64,000 nt of DNA from an uncultured Prevotellaceae bacterium. Lineage in GTDB: Bacteria > Bacteroidota > Bacteroidia > Bacteroidales > Bacteroidaceae. The stretch spans positions 62,001 to 126,000 of the forward strand of contig CAMNCV010000130.1 in NCBI GenBank assembly GCA_946534585.1, written 5' to 3'. Positions 43,088 through 52,259 of the stretch are shown here, piece by piece. The stretch's first letter is position 1. Each line of letters opens with the position of its first letter. The notes beneath the pieces were generated by a model that was given only the letters and a program-made list of their open reading frames with translations, made no database searches and was not told the origin of the DNA. The position numbers and the translations under genes were made by a program.

Positions 43088-44398
43088 TTAGTGGTTGCTC
43101 TTGAATAATTCTATGCGTTCCTTGAACAAAGCCTCTTGTTCACGTTTGAAGAAAGATGTGCAGATACGCACGCCTTGCTGAGTAGAACCCATCGTGTCAA
43201 GAGGGAACACTGCAATGCCATAATACATCAAATCACGTGTCAATTCAAGGTCTGTCATGCCAGGATATTGCACCGTAAAATAGAAGCCATCAGCCAAAGG
43301 TGCCCCCATATCATTGTCGTAAACCAGATAGAAATTATTAGCAAGCAACACTTCCTTCAAGAACTTGGCACGACGCCCATATTCCTTCACGTCATCAAGG
43401 AAGTTATAGCGTCCGTCACAGGCTGCCTCCATCAGAGCAGCCATGGCGTGCTGCACACTGTGTGTCGTGCCGCTTGACAGTGTGTACATCAGTCGATTGC
43501 AAAGGAAATTGCCAAACTCCCCTACCCCAAATGTCTGCTGTAACGGTTCATATACACGATGATACAGTTTATTGCTGATGCACGTCACGCCGATACGCTG
43601 ACCAGCATACGAGAAAGCCTTTGAGCCAGATACCCACAATACGTAGTTGTCAGTATATTGTGCTACGGTAGCCTGATACGGTGCCTCATACGGATGCGAC
43701 AAGTCACGGCGGAAGTCCATAGCGAAGTAAGCCAAATCCTCAAGTACTAACACATCATGCTTGGTAGCAAGTTCACCGATGCCTTTCAACTCTTCCTCTG
43801 TAAAGCATACCCACGATGGGTTATTGGGGTTGGAATAAACAATAGAGCAGATATTACCAGCAGAAAGTATCTCGTCAAGTTTCTTTATCAGAACATCACC
43901 GCGATAGCCATGAATGTCTAATCCGATATGCTTCAATCCAATAACATCACACTGCGTAGTCTGCACTGGAAAACCTGGCTGTATAAGCAGTACTGTATCA
44001 CGTTCTGTTCCTTTCATGGCATGGTAAATAGCCAAGAATGTGGCAAAAGTGCCTTGCATTGAACCCGTTGTCGGAATACAACACAATGGGTCAATGTCAA
44101 CACCGATAAACGCTTTTACAAACTCCGATGCAGCCTTTTTCAATCGCGGTATTCCACCATTTGGCGGATACATCGTTGCACAACCATTAGCTAAAGCCTC
44201 CTGCTCTGCTTTCATAGCTATCTCTGACGGTTGCAGGCCAGGCACACCCATCTCAAGGTGGATAATCTGCTTTCCGGTTTTCTTCTCAAGTGTCTGCGAT
44301 AATCCTTGCAAGTCACGTATTGTGGCCTGTGAAAAGTCTCTCAATCCCATCTCATTGATGGCTTCGGTGACTATATTATAGTCAAGTGGTGTATTCAT
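43088..44398 (-). CDS. Class I/II PLP-dependent aminotransferase
   Basis: IVYSNPNNPSWVCFTEEEL; VLEDLAYFAMDFR; WVSGSKAFSYAGQRIGV. Confidence 0.92.
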   Translation of the reverse strand: MNTPLDYNIVTEAINEMGLRDFSQATIRDLQGLSQTLEKKTGKQIIHLEMGVPGLQPSEIAMKAEQEALANGCATMYPPNGGIPRLKKAASEFVKAFIGVDIDPLCCIPTTGSMQGTFATFLAIYHAMKGTERDTVLLIQPGFPVQTTQCDVIGLKHIGLDIHGYRGDVLIKKLDEILSAGNICSIVYSNPNNPSWVCFTEEELKGIGELATKHDVLVLEDLAYFAMDFRRDLSHPYEAPYQATVAQYTDNYVLWVSGSKAFSYAGQRIGVTCISNKLYHRVYEPLQQTFGVGEFGNFLCNRLMYTLSSGTTHSVQHAMAALMEAACDGRYNFLDDVKEYGRRAKFLKEVLLANNFYLVYDNDMGAPLADGFYFTVQYPGMTDLELTRDLMYYGIAVFPLDTMGSTQQGVRICTSFFKREQEALFKERIELFKSNH

Positions 44399-44423
44399 TA
44401 TTTCGTATATTGTTATTACGTTT

Positions 44424-46241
44424 TTATTTCAGATACTGTACCAATGGAGAATCAATCATACGCAATCCTTTTGCCAGACTCAAAGCATTGGTTCTTGCTC
44501 CAAGCAAAGATGTATGGGTATGATCATGATTAAAGTATTTGTTCGCTTTCGCTTTTGCCTTCTCTGCGGTCTTCGCCTTTCCACAACAGTTATCAATGAA
44601 GTCCGCAGTCAGATTATGTACGTCAACAAACTCAATGCCCATCTCTTCGGCCACATTCTTGTCCCACTCCACAATGTAGCCATCATTACGGCGCTCAATA
44701 TACTGGCGTTTCGAATTCTCAGCAACAGGATAAAGCGAGCCTATAGTCTTACCTCTGCCTGTATGCCATTCATTTCTTGGAGTAAAGGATAGTATCACAG
44801 GTATTGCTCCCTTTTCCTTGCAGTCTTGCACCATCTTCTTCAAATACCATCCAAAGGAATAGACTACCTCATACTTTCCTGACGAGGCTGATTTGTAAAC
44901 ACGACAGGTGTCTTTGCCAGAAGCGATGACTCCACGCTCCTTATCTTTATCAATGCCACCGATGTCATTATGACCGAATTGTATTAACACATAATCACCG
45001 GGACGCAGCGTACGATAAACCTCTTCCCAACGTCCATCATTCATATATGTACGGGTGGAACGACCAGCCTTTGCACAGTTGATAAATGTGCACTTAGACT
45101 CATCAAACACTGTGTAGGCCTGAGCACCCCAGCCCCACATACCATCAGCATTATTATCCTGATTTTTACCTGTAGAATCACCACACAAGAATATGCGTGT
45201 CTTACTTTTCTTTTCCTCTGCTGTCTTGCTTAACGCTGTTTCACGACCTTTCTTGTCATAATTCAGAGGTTCCCATGCCAATAGTTTCTCCTCATAGTTT
45301 GGATGTACCTTCTCTGGTATCAAGTATGACTTCAATTCCGCCAATCTTGCATCATCACAATCATCAAGTCCCTCAGCAGCAGACTCTGCATTCATACGCG
45401 CGCCAAATGCAGACGAATGTATCTTATCAAGGAAGAAATGATAGTCGGTTTTCCACTTGCCATAACGTTCTAATTTCTTAGCTGAGATATCGTTAAGGTC
45501 AATAACTGGCACGTTCATTTCTTTGCCTATGGCATATATCGCAGGGGTAAAATCAGACAATTTACGCTGTATGGTGACTCCATCATCTTCATAAGCATTA
45601 CGAGGTGTCAATGTAAATAGCACGGGGAATGCGCCTTTGGCTCTTACTTCATTTATAAAACGTCGTGTATATCCGCCAAAAGTATATACCGTATCTTGAC
45701 AATGCTTTACCTTATTATATATGATAATAGAATCTTCTACTATGCTTAATACACTATCAGGACGATAACTGGAACGAGCTCGAATACTGTCAATCGGTCC
45801 GTTATCGTTATGTCCGAGTTCTAGAAAAACATAGTCGCCCTTGCGTACACCACTCAAAGTGCGACGCCATAAATCTGGCGATTTATAGAATGTACGTGGA
45901 GACGTACCTCCAAGAGCATGATTTTCAACCGTTATCTTGCTGTCATCAAAATACTCATGCTCATAGAATCCCCAACCCCACTGACCATTATTGCCGTTGC
46001 CCATGGTACCTGTACGCATGGTTGAATTTCCAACAAGGAAAAGCACGGGGTTATTTCCCTTACGAGACGAACCAGGCAAAGGGCGGGCGGTATTTGCCAA
46101 TGCAATAGAGTCTGCAGTCAAGTCTCTTACACCATTTATATCAAGCCATATCTCACCTTGTTCTTTATTCTGTGCATAAGTAGTTGATACTATGAGCATC
46201 AAGAAAAAAAACGATAGTATTTTATTTGTCATATATATCAA
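44424..46241 (-). CDS. Secreted protein with two tandem SGNH/GDSL hydrolase domains (rhamnogalacturonan acetylesterase-like)
   Basis: Domain 1 LFLVGNSTMRTG...FLELGHNDNGP...DKIHSSAFGAR; domain 2 IFLCGDSTGKNQDNNADGMWGWG...LIQFGHNDIGG...NHDHTHTSLLGAR. Confidence 0.9.
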   Translation of the reverse strand: MIYMTNKILSFFFLMLIVSTTYAQNKEQGEIWLDINGVRDLTADSIALANTARPLPGSSRKGNNPVLFLVGNSTMRTGTMGNGNNGQWGWGFYEHEYFDDSKITVENHALGGTSPRTFYKSPDLWRRTLSGVRKGDYVFLELGHNDNGPIDSIRARSSYRPDSVLSIVEDSIIIYNKVKHCQDTVYTFGGYTRRFINEVRAKGAFPVLFTLTPRNAYEDDGVTIQRKLSDFTPAIYAIGKEMNVPVIDLNDISAKKLERYGKWKTDYHFFLDKIHSSAFGARMNAESAAEGLDDCDDARLAELKSYLIPEKVHPNYEEKLLAWEPLNYDKKGRETALSKTAEEKKSKTRIFLCGDSTGKNQDNNADGMWGWGAQAYTVFDESKCTFINCAKAGRSTRTYMNDGRWEEVYRTLRPGDYVLIQFGHNDIGGIDKDKERGVIASGKDTCRVYKSASSGKYEVVYSFGWYLKKMVQDCKEKGAIPVILSFTPRNEWHTGRGKTIGSLYPVAENSKRQYIERRNDGYIVEWDKNVAEEMGIEFVDVHNLTADFIDNCCGKAKTAEKAKAKANKYFNHDHTHTSLLGARTNALSLAKGLRMIDSPLVQYLK

Positions 46242-46253
46242 AATATTATTTTT

Positions 46254-46940
46254 TTATTTCATGAAGAATGTAGTATATACATCAAGCATTGATTGTCGCG
46301 AGCCTGTAATTATCTCAGCGTTTCTTGTATAGGATCTATAAGCATTACGTTCTTCTTTATCTGCCAAATGACGAAGAATTTTACTTTCCGTTGCTTCAAA
46401 ACTTTCTTTTCCCAGATGTATGTAATACCTTTCTGTCAAAGGCAAAGCTTCTTCGTCTTCTAACACTGTACTTTCTCTCACAGAGACATCAATGTTCATA
46501 TCATTAAGTCCCTGTATATCAAGTAAACTACTCCCCTCTGCCATTCTCTTTCTGAGGACATTCTCACTGTATGCCTGCATATTTATCTCCTTAGAACACA
46601 ATAGCCGATGTATCTCTCCTTTAATCGTATCTTCACGAATTACAAGACATAATCTGCCATCTTCATCCAAATAACGGCTTCCGTCAGCAAAAACGACTTC
46701 TTTAGCCTTTCCAGTTTCCGCCTCCTTATTCTGACCGAAATTTGATTTATACCATAAAGAACTATGAGCCACGTGAATGTTTGCAAATACATTCAATGTC
46801 TTACCATCTGCTGTATAAACCTTTGCTGACATAAACTCTTGATAGATAAATGGTATGGATTTTATAGGTTGCCAATTATCTTCAGCATACATCATCGTAT
46901 TTATAACCGACAGTAACAATATGACGAGATATTTCTTCAT
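46254..46940 (-). CDS. Hypothetical secreted protein
   Basis: Signal peptide MKKYLVILLLSVINTMMYA; no recognised domain. Confidence 0.6.
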   Translation of the reverse strand: MKKYLVILLLSVINTMMYAEDNWQPIKSIPFIYQEFMSAKVYTADGKTLNVFANIHVAHSSLWYKSNFGQNKEAETGKAKEVVFADGSRYLDEDGRLCLVIREDTIKGEIHRLLCSKEINMQAYSENVLRKRMAEGSSLLDIQGLNDMNIDVSVRESTVLEDEEALPLTERYYIHLGKESFEATESKILRHLADKEERNAYRSYTRNAEIITGSRQSMLDVYTTFFMK

Positions 46941-46965
46941 TGCTTAGGATAAAACATTTTATCAA

Positions 46966-48120
46966 CTACTTCATTTTCTTTTTATGCTTTATGGTTATAA
47001 GAACAATCTCACGTGGCATTCCAAAACGGAATGGGAAATTGCCTCCAACTCCTGTTGAAACATGAAGCATACACGGATTTGCTGCATTCTTGTCTCCATC
47101 ATAATAAGTTCCTCTCCACTCTTTATATACCATTGATGACGGAGACCATCCAAAAATAGAAAACTGCGTGCCATGAGTATGTCCACTCAGCGTAATATTT
47201 GGACGGAATAATGGAAGAATTTGCATCTTCCAAGCCGTAGGGTCATGACTAAGCATTATACTAAAAAGTCTTGTGTCAACTCCATTTAGTGCTTTATTTA
47301 AATCTCCATATTGTGGAAAAGGAGGCTTTCCCCAATTCTCCTCTCCTACAACATATATGGAATCATTACCACGATGTATCACACGATGCTCATTTTCAAG
47401 CAAATCCCATCCAAACGAACGTTGCATAGCACGGGTATTTCTTACCATCTCTGCTCGTTCTCGCTCTGTCACTTTTACATAAGACGAATAGTCATGATTA
47501 CCCATTATCGTCATCACACCATCCTTAGCATGTAATGACGCTAATTCCTCTTTATGCGGAGATAACTCATCTGGGTTAAAATTCTCTATGTCACCGACAA
47601 AACATATAAGATCAGCATTAAGACTATTCAACGTATCAACAGTTTCTTTCAGCAAGTGCTTATAAGGTCCGTAAAAAGAACCAATATGCAAATCGGAGAA
47701 CTGCGCAATACGATAACCATCAAATGCATGCGGTACATTTTCACTCTCGTATGTCACGTGCCTTACTTTTATCTGCGAAAACCCGTATGTAACTCCGTAA
47801 AGCACAATATAAACTACACCAAGAGCAAGAAACAAACCAATATATGTTCCTACCTTAGGTATTAAATCGAACAAAGAGAATATCATTTTAGGAATACAAC
47901 ATAACACCATTATAAGTAAAAAAATGTTTGTTGTGCCGTATTCCTCTGCCCAGCCACTATTAAAGAAAAGGAATTTAACGAAGAAACCAACAATCACAAT
48001 CATTGGCACCCACCAAAGCCACCGCCACACCGACGTAGTGTTGATGTAGCGATGGTATATGTATGCGTCACTCAACAGTCCGAGGCTGATGAGCATGATT
48101 GGTACTATTAGCCTTACCAT
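46966..48120 (-). CDS. Membrane-anchored metallophosphoesterase
   Basis: N-terminal TMs; IAQFSDLHIGSFYG; CFVGDIENFNPDE; IMGNHDYS; LSGHTHGTQF. Confidence 0.93.
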   Translation of the reverse strand: MVRLIVPIMLISLGLLSDAYIYHRYINTTSVWRWLWWVPMIVIVGFFVKFLFFNSGWAEEYGTTNIFLLIMVLCCIPKMIFSLFDLIPKVGTYIGLFLALGVVYIVLYGVTYGFSQIKVRHVTYESENVPHAFDGYRIAQFSDLHIGSFYGPYKHLLKETVDTLNSLNADLICFVGDIENFNPDELSPHKEELASLHAKDGVMTIMGNHDYSSYVKVTERERAEMVRNTRAMQRSFGWDLLENEHRVIHRGNDSIYVVGEENWGKPPFPQYGDLNKALNGVDTRLFSIMLSHDPTAWKMQILPLFRPNITLSGHTHGTQFSIFGWSPSSMVYKEWRGTYYDGDKNAANPCMLHVSTGVGGNFPFRFGMPREIVLITIKHKKKMK

Positions 48121-48155
48121 ACGAGAATAATTGGTCGATTAACCGAAATTCTCTT

Positions 48156-48548
48156 TTACTTTTTCTCTGGAGCAGCGGGAGTTTCTGCTGCTGGAGCAGC
48201 CTTTGCATCAGCTTTTGCAGGTGCAGTTACTTTCTGCTGAGAAGCACCGAAGCCCTGCACATTATTAGGATTTGTTGCTGCCTGTTCTGTTGCAGCATTC
48301 TCAACAACAGAGCCTGCAGTACTTGCAGATGGTGCAGTCCATGCACATGCAATAGATATAATTACCATTGCACCCGCTAAAGACCATGTAGCTTTTTCAA
48401 TAAAGTTTGTTGTTTGGCGTACGCCTGCAACACTGTTTGCACTTGCAAAGCCTGAAGCCAAGCCACCACCTTTTGATTCTTGAATAAGTACGATGCCAAT
48501 CATCAGCAATGCTGCTAACACAATAAGGATAACTAATAAAGTGTACAT
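48156..48548 (-). CDS. secG: Preprotein translocase subunit SecG
   Basis: MYTLLVILIVLAALLMIGIVLIQESKGGGLASGFASANSVAGVRQTTNFIEKATW, A/P/K-rich tail. Confidence 0.94.
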   Translation of the reverse strand: MYTLLVILIVLAALLMIGIVLIQESKGGGLASGFASANSVAGVRQTTNFIEKATWSLAGAMVIISIACAWTAPSASTAGSVVENAATEQAATNPNNVQGFGASQQKVTAPAKADAKAAPAAETPAAPEKK

Positions 48549-48559
48549 TTTTCTTTTGT

Positions 48560-49396
48560 TTATTTTTGTTTATTATTATTTTGTATCAATATAAGTTTCT
48601 TCAAAAAACGTTGTTGATCTTCGTAATATCTACTCTTATTACCTTCCGTTTTATTTATTCTGTCAATAATGTCAAGAGCCTTCTCATATCTTCCCTGCTT
48701 CACATATATACCGGCCAGAGTTTCCGTAAGAAAATCTTCATCCGTATCGGGTTCTGCTGTATTGTCGTCATCTATTTCCAGATGTAGTTCTGGTTCTTCC
48801 TGTAGAGAGAAGCGTCCACCATCTTTTTTTATGAAAGCATCTATCAAATCACCTCCATTCATTTTCAGACGTTTGTCTTCATCAATATCATCACGTCCTT
48901 CCACAGATGACAGTTCTTCAAAATCTGTAGACAAAAGGTATGCCACATAGTCAACCGTTGCATCTGCCGCAGTAGGTTTACGATGTTTTCTTTCTTTCCT
49001 ATCTACATCATTATCATCTGAACGTCGCTCCATTTCATCGTCTGGCACTGTACTCAAATAAGTATCAATAAGCGACACTGTACGCGATTCGCCCTTATTT
49101 GCTGTCTGTGAAGACGTTCTCCTATCTGGCTGAGAATTGAAACTCTGCGGTGACTTACGTTTCAGGCGATAATGTGCTGTTTCTATTAGATTAAATAATA
49201 TACGACGATCCGTGAAATAGATTGACGAGCGTCGTAATTCCTCATCAAATGCTGGATCATGTAATAAATATAGATTCTTCAATAGCAACAGTCTGGCTGG
49301 CTGATAATATGGGTACAAAGCAGTAACGCGACGAAGCTCATAGAGCGTCTCGCGATTTAATTTCTCAGGGTGATGTGTAAGCTCTTGTATACTCAT
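48560..49396 (-). CDS. TPR-like hypothetical protein
   Basis: C-terminal FLTETLAGIYVKQGRYEKALDIIDRINKTEGNKSRYYEDQQRFLKKLI; between secG and lptE-like gene. Confidence 0.75.
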   Translation of the reverse strand: MSIQELTHHPEKLNRETLYELRRVTALYPYYQPARLLLLKNLYLLHDPAFDEELRRSSIYFTDRRILFNLIETAHYRLKRKSPQSFNSQPDRRTSSQTANKGESRTVSLIDTYLSTVPDDEMERRSDDNDVDRKERKHRKPTAADATVDYVAYLLSTDFEELSSVEGRDDIDEDKRLKMNGGDLIDAFIKKDGGRFSLQEEPELHLEIDDDNTAEPDTDEDFLTETLAGIYVKQGRYEKALDIIDRINKTEGNKSRYYEDQQRFLKKLILIQNNNKQK

Positions 49397-49924
49397 TTAC
49401 CAATTTGCTACCGTTGCATTGAAAATTTGTTCACACAGATTCTTTGACATTTGCGTAACCAATTCTTCCTGTACTGAATTCAAGCTTTGCGTACTTGTGT
49501 ATGTTTCCGTTGCCGTGAAAGACCTCTCGAAATCCTCTTCATGATTCTTCGTATTTATAAATCTAACATTAACGGTCATCGACAACTCCGTCTGTGAAGA
49601 ATATCCATCAGCTGCAACTGATTTATTACGCTGTTGATATTGTGTTATCTCACCCTCTATACGCAAATCGCCATCTCTTCTTACTTGTATCAGTCTAGTT
49701 TGCGAACCATATAAGTCTTTCAACTGATTATTAAATATGGAAGACATTGGTCCCCATACATAAGCCGACCTTATAGGAAAATCTTTTATTTGTATCGTTT
49801 TTGTCTTAGTGTAGTCTATACTCGCGCCATTAAATTTATATGACACCGAACATGCAGTAAGAACTGCGAACACTATCATTGCATATATCCACGACCATCT
49901 TACTTTATTATTTATTTCGTTCAT
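49397..49924 (-). CDS. lptE: LptE-like lipoprotein (LPS assembly)
   Basis: FAVLTACSVSYKFNGASIDYTKTKTIQIKDFPIRSAYVWGPMSSIFNNQLKDLY. Confidence 0.82.
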   Translation of the reverse strand: MNEINNKVRWSWIYAMIVFAVLTACSVSYKFNGASIDYTKTKTIQIKDFPIRSAYVWGPMSSIFNNQLKDLYGSQTRLIQVRRDGDLRIEGEITQYQQRNKSVAADGYSSQTELSMTVNVRFINTKNHEEDFERSFTATETYTSTQSLNSVQEELVTQMSKNLCEQIFNATVANW

Positions 49925-51156
49925 TTTATACCATATTCTTTTAATCTTCTATATAAAGTACGTGTGGAGATGCCTAAATCCTGAGCTGTTTTAGCTCTGT
50001 TTCCAGCATTGCGCTCCAAAGCTTTCTCCAATACAACCCGCCCTATATCGTTAAGGTTAAGGTTTTCGGGTTCCGTAATCTCTTGCGCAATAGCATCAAA
50101 CTGCCGTGGATGCTCATCTACTTGAAAACCCTCATGTTTGTTTATTGGAGTATATGATGGCATAGCCGCATAGTCTTGTATTGGCATTGTAGCCTGTGCA
50201 TCGTCAATCTGCTTACGGAGCGAATTCAATTCCCTACGCATATCTGCTACGCTACCACGCATCTCATATAGTATCTTAAACAACATTTCGCGCTCGTTTT
50301 CATAGCTACGAGCGCCACCAGAGTTTTGTACAACAGCCAATTCTGTGCTTTCCTCGTTGCGTGGTATGAACTTCAACAGATCATCTACATCTATACGTCG
50401 TTGTTGACACAAAACTGACATTTGCTCAGTAATATTCTTCAACTGTCGTATATTTCCCGGCCACTTATATTTCTTTAGTACTTCCTTAGCGTTATCAGTA
50501 AGCTCTATGCGAGGCAAACGGTATTTTTCCGACATCTGCATAGCAAAAAGCCTAAATAACAGTACGATATCCTCTCCTCGTTCGCGTAAAGGTGGCATTT
50601 GGATAACGATTGCATTAAGGCGATAGTATAAATCCTCGCGAAAACGTCCCTCGCTGATAGCTTTACGCATATTGACATTAGTAGCTGCTACAACCCTTAC
50701 ATTTGTCTTGCGAATTTCCTGACCACCAACACGAATGTACTCACCATTCTCAAGTACACGAAGCAGTCTCGCTTGGGTAGCTAAAGGGAGTTCTCCAACT
50801 TCATCAAGAAACAAAGTTCCTTTATCAGCTATTCCAAAATAGCCTTCACTCTCGCCTACAGCACCAGTAAAAGAGCCTTTCTCGTGTCCGAACAACTCTG
50901 CATCTATAGTTCCTTCAGGAATAGAGCCACAGTTGATAGCAAAATACTTTTCACGCTTACGAGGAGAATTATCATGAATCACACGGGGTATTATCTCTTT
51001 TCCCACTCCACTCTCTCCTATTATAAGAACAGAAAGGTCTGTATGCGCAACCTGCAATGCAACGTTTAAAGCACGATTTAACGCATCGCAATTTCCCACG
51101 ATGTTATAACGTTGCTTTATGTTTTGCAGTTCCTTTAAGTCCATATCAAGGCGCAA
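49921..51156 (-). CDS. Sigma-54 interaction domain transcriptional regulator (AAA+, Fis-type HTH, no receiver domain)
   Basis: VLIIGESGVGKEIIPRVIHDNSPRKREKYFAINCGSIPEGTIDAELFGHEKGSFTGA (GAFTGA-type loop); C-terminal AKTAQDLGISTRTLYRRLKEYGIK. Confidence 0.94.
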   Translation of the reverse strand: MRLDMDLKELQNIKQRYNIVGNCDALNRALNVALQVAHTDLSVLIIGESGVGKEIIPRVIHDNSPRKREKYFAINCGSIPEGTIDAELFGHEKGSFTGAVGESEGYFGIADKGTLFLDEVGELPLATQARLLRVLENGEYIRVGGQEIRKTNVRVVAATNVNMRKAISEGRFREDLYYRLNAIVIQMPPLRERGEDIVLLFRLFAMQMSEKYRLPRIELTDNAKEVLKKYKWPGNIRQLKNITEQMSVLCQQRRIDVDDLLKFIPRNEESTELAVVQNSGGARSYENEREMLFKILYEMRGSVADMRRELNSLRKQIDDAQATMPIQDYAAMPSYTPINKHEGFQVDEHPRQFDAIAQEITEPENLNLNDIGRVVLEKALERNAGNRAKTAQDLGISTRTLYRRLKEYGIK

Positions 51157-51207
51157 AGTTAATAAAAAAGACTGAGATTTTACGGCTTTTTACCTTAATT
51201 AACAATA

Positions 51208-52155
51208 TCAATCTTCTTTATTTTCAACTTCTACTTCTTTCTTTTCTTCATTCTGTTGAGTTTTATTAAGGTTTTCTCTACGATGCTCCGCAGGATTAAA
51301 ACCTTTCTTCTTTACGGTAAAACGAGTCTTATCATTCCCCTCCTTACGTTCATGATAATGTTTTTGCAGGGGATTTTTAAAAGGCATATCATACTCCGTC
51401 CTCCGCCTATCCATATCCATTACTGCATATATAGCACACAGAACACCTTCAGCCTCTGTTGTCACTAAAGGTATTGACAAACCTGATACCACAGTGATTG
51501 TCGGAGTGTCTGACAAAGTATTCAACAAACGCTCTTTCTGTCCTTCATACATTGAAAGCACTGCATCATACGACTGCCACACATTTCCTGTCAAAAAACT
51601 CTCCATTGTAATCGGTCCAAATACTTGTATGCCTTCATTTACAAGTTCCGAAACAACTGGCGCAATAACCTTCACCTCCTCAGAATCATTGTCAGCGGTG
51701 ATTACTTCGTTAAACGACAATACTGCAATACGTGGATTCAGAATACTCTGCTCTCTTTTCAAGCTTTTTGTAAGACTAAGCGCACTCTGCTTTACATCCT
51801 CCTGACGTATATTGCCATTTGCTTCTCCTATTGTCTTTGCATTTGTCACAGAAGCAATCCTGCACTTGTCGTTCATACTTATCATTAGCATCTCTGCTGT
51901 ATCCACAGAGACCTCATGCTGAAGCATTTTTCTCAAGGAATGTGACATTGGCAGACATACTATACCTTGTACATTGCCATTCTTATAATCCTCTAATGCA
52001 TCACGGAAGGCTTCATCTTCTGGCTGACCATCAGCGCCATATAGTGTTATTGAGCACAAATCTGTCAAATCCTCTTCTGCAAGCATGGAGTTTAAAATCT
52101 CGTGTTTTTCACGAGGTGCATTTCCAACAAGTGCTATATTTGGTAGTTTACCCAT
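51208..52155 (-). CDS. Divergent PdxA-family protein lacking canonical metal-binding motifs
   Basis: Segments align by eye with PdxA (AEMLMISMNDKCRIASVTNAKTIGEA; NPRIAVLSFNEVI; FGPITMESFLTGNVWQSYDAVLSMYEGQKE). Start trimmed to ATG 52155. Confidence 0.65.
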   Translation of the reverse strand: MGKLPNIALVGNAPREKHEILNSMLAEEDLTDLCSITLYGADGQPEDEAFRDALEDYKNGNVQGIVCLPMSHSLRKMLQHEVSVDTAEMLMISMNDKCRIASVTNAKTIGEANGNIRQEDVKQSALSLTKSLKREQSILNPRIAVLSFNEVITADNDSEEVKVIAPVVSELVNEGIQVFGPITMESFLTGNVWQSYDAVLSMYEGQKERLLNTLSDTPTITVVSGLSIPLVTTEAEGVLCAIYAVMDMDRRRTEYDMPFKNPLQKHYHERKEGNDKTRFTVKKKGFNPAEHRRENLNKTQQNEEKKEVEVENKED

Positions 52156-52259
52156 ACTTTCTTTTTTATTTTTTTCAAATGCAAAGGTACGCAAAATTAT
52201 TGATTTATGCAAGATTTGCGTCGTCTATTTGCACATTCCAAACGTTATCATGTCTGCAT

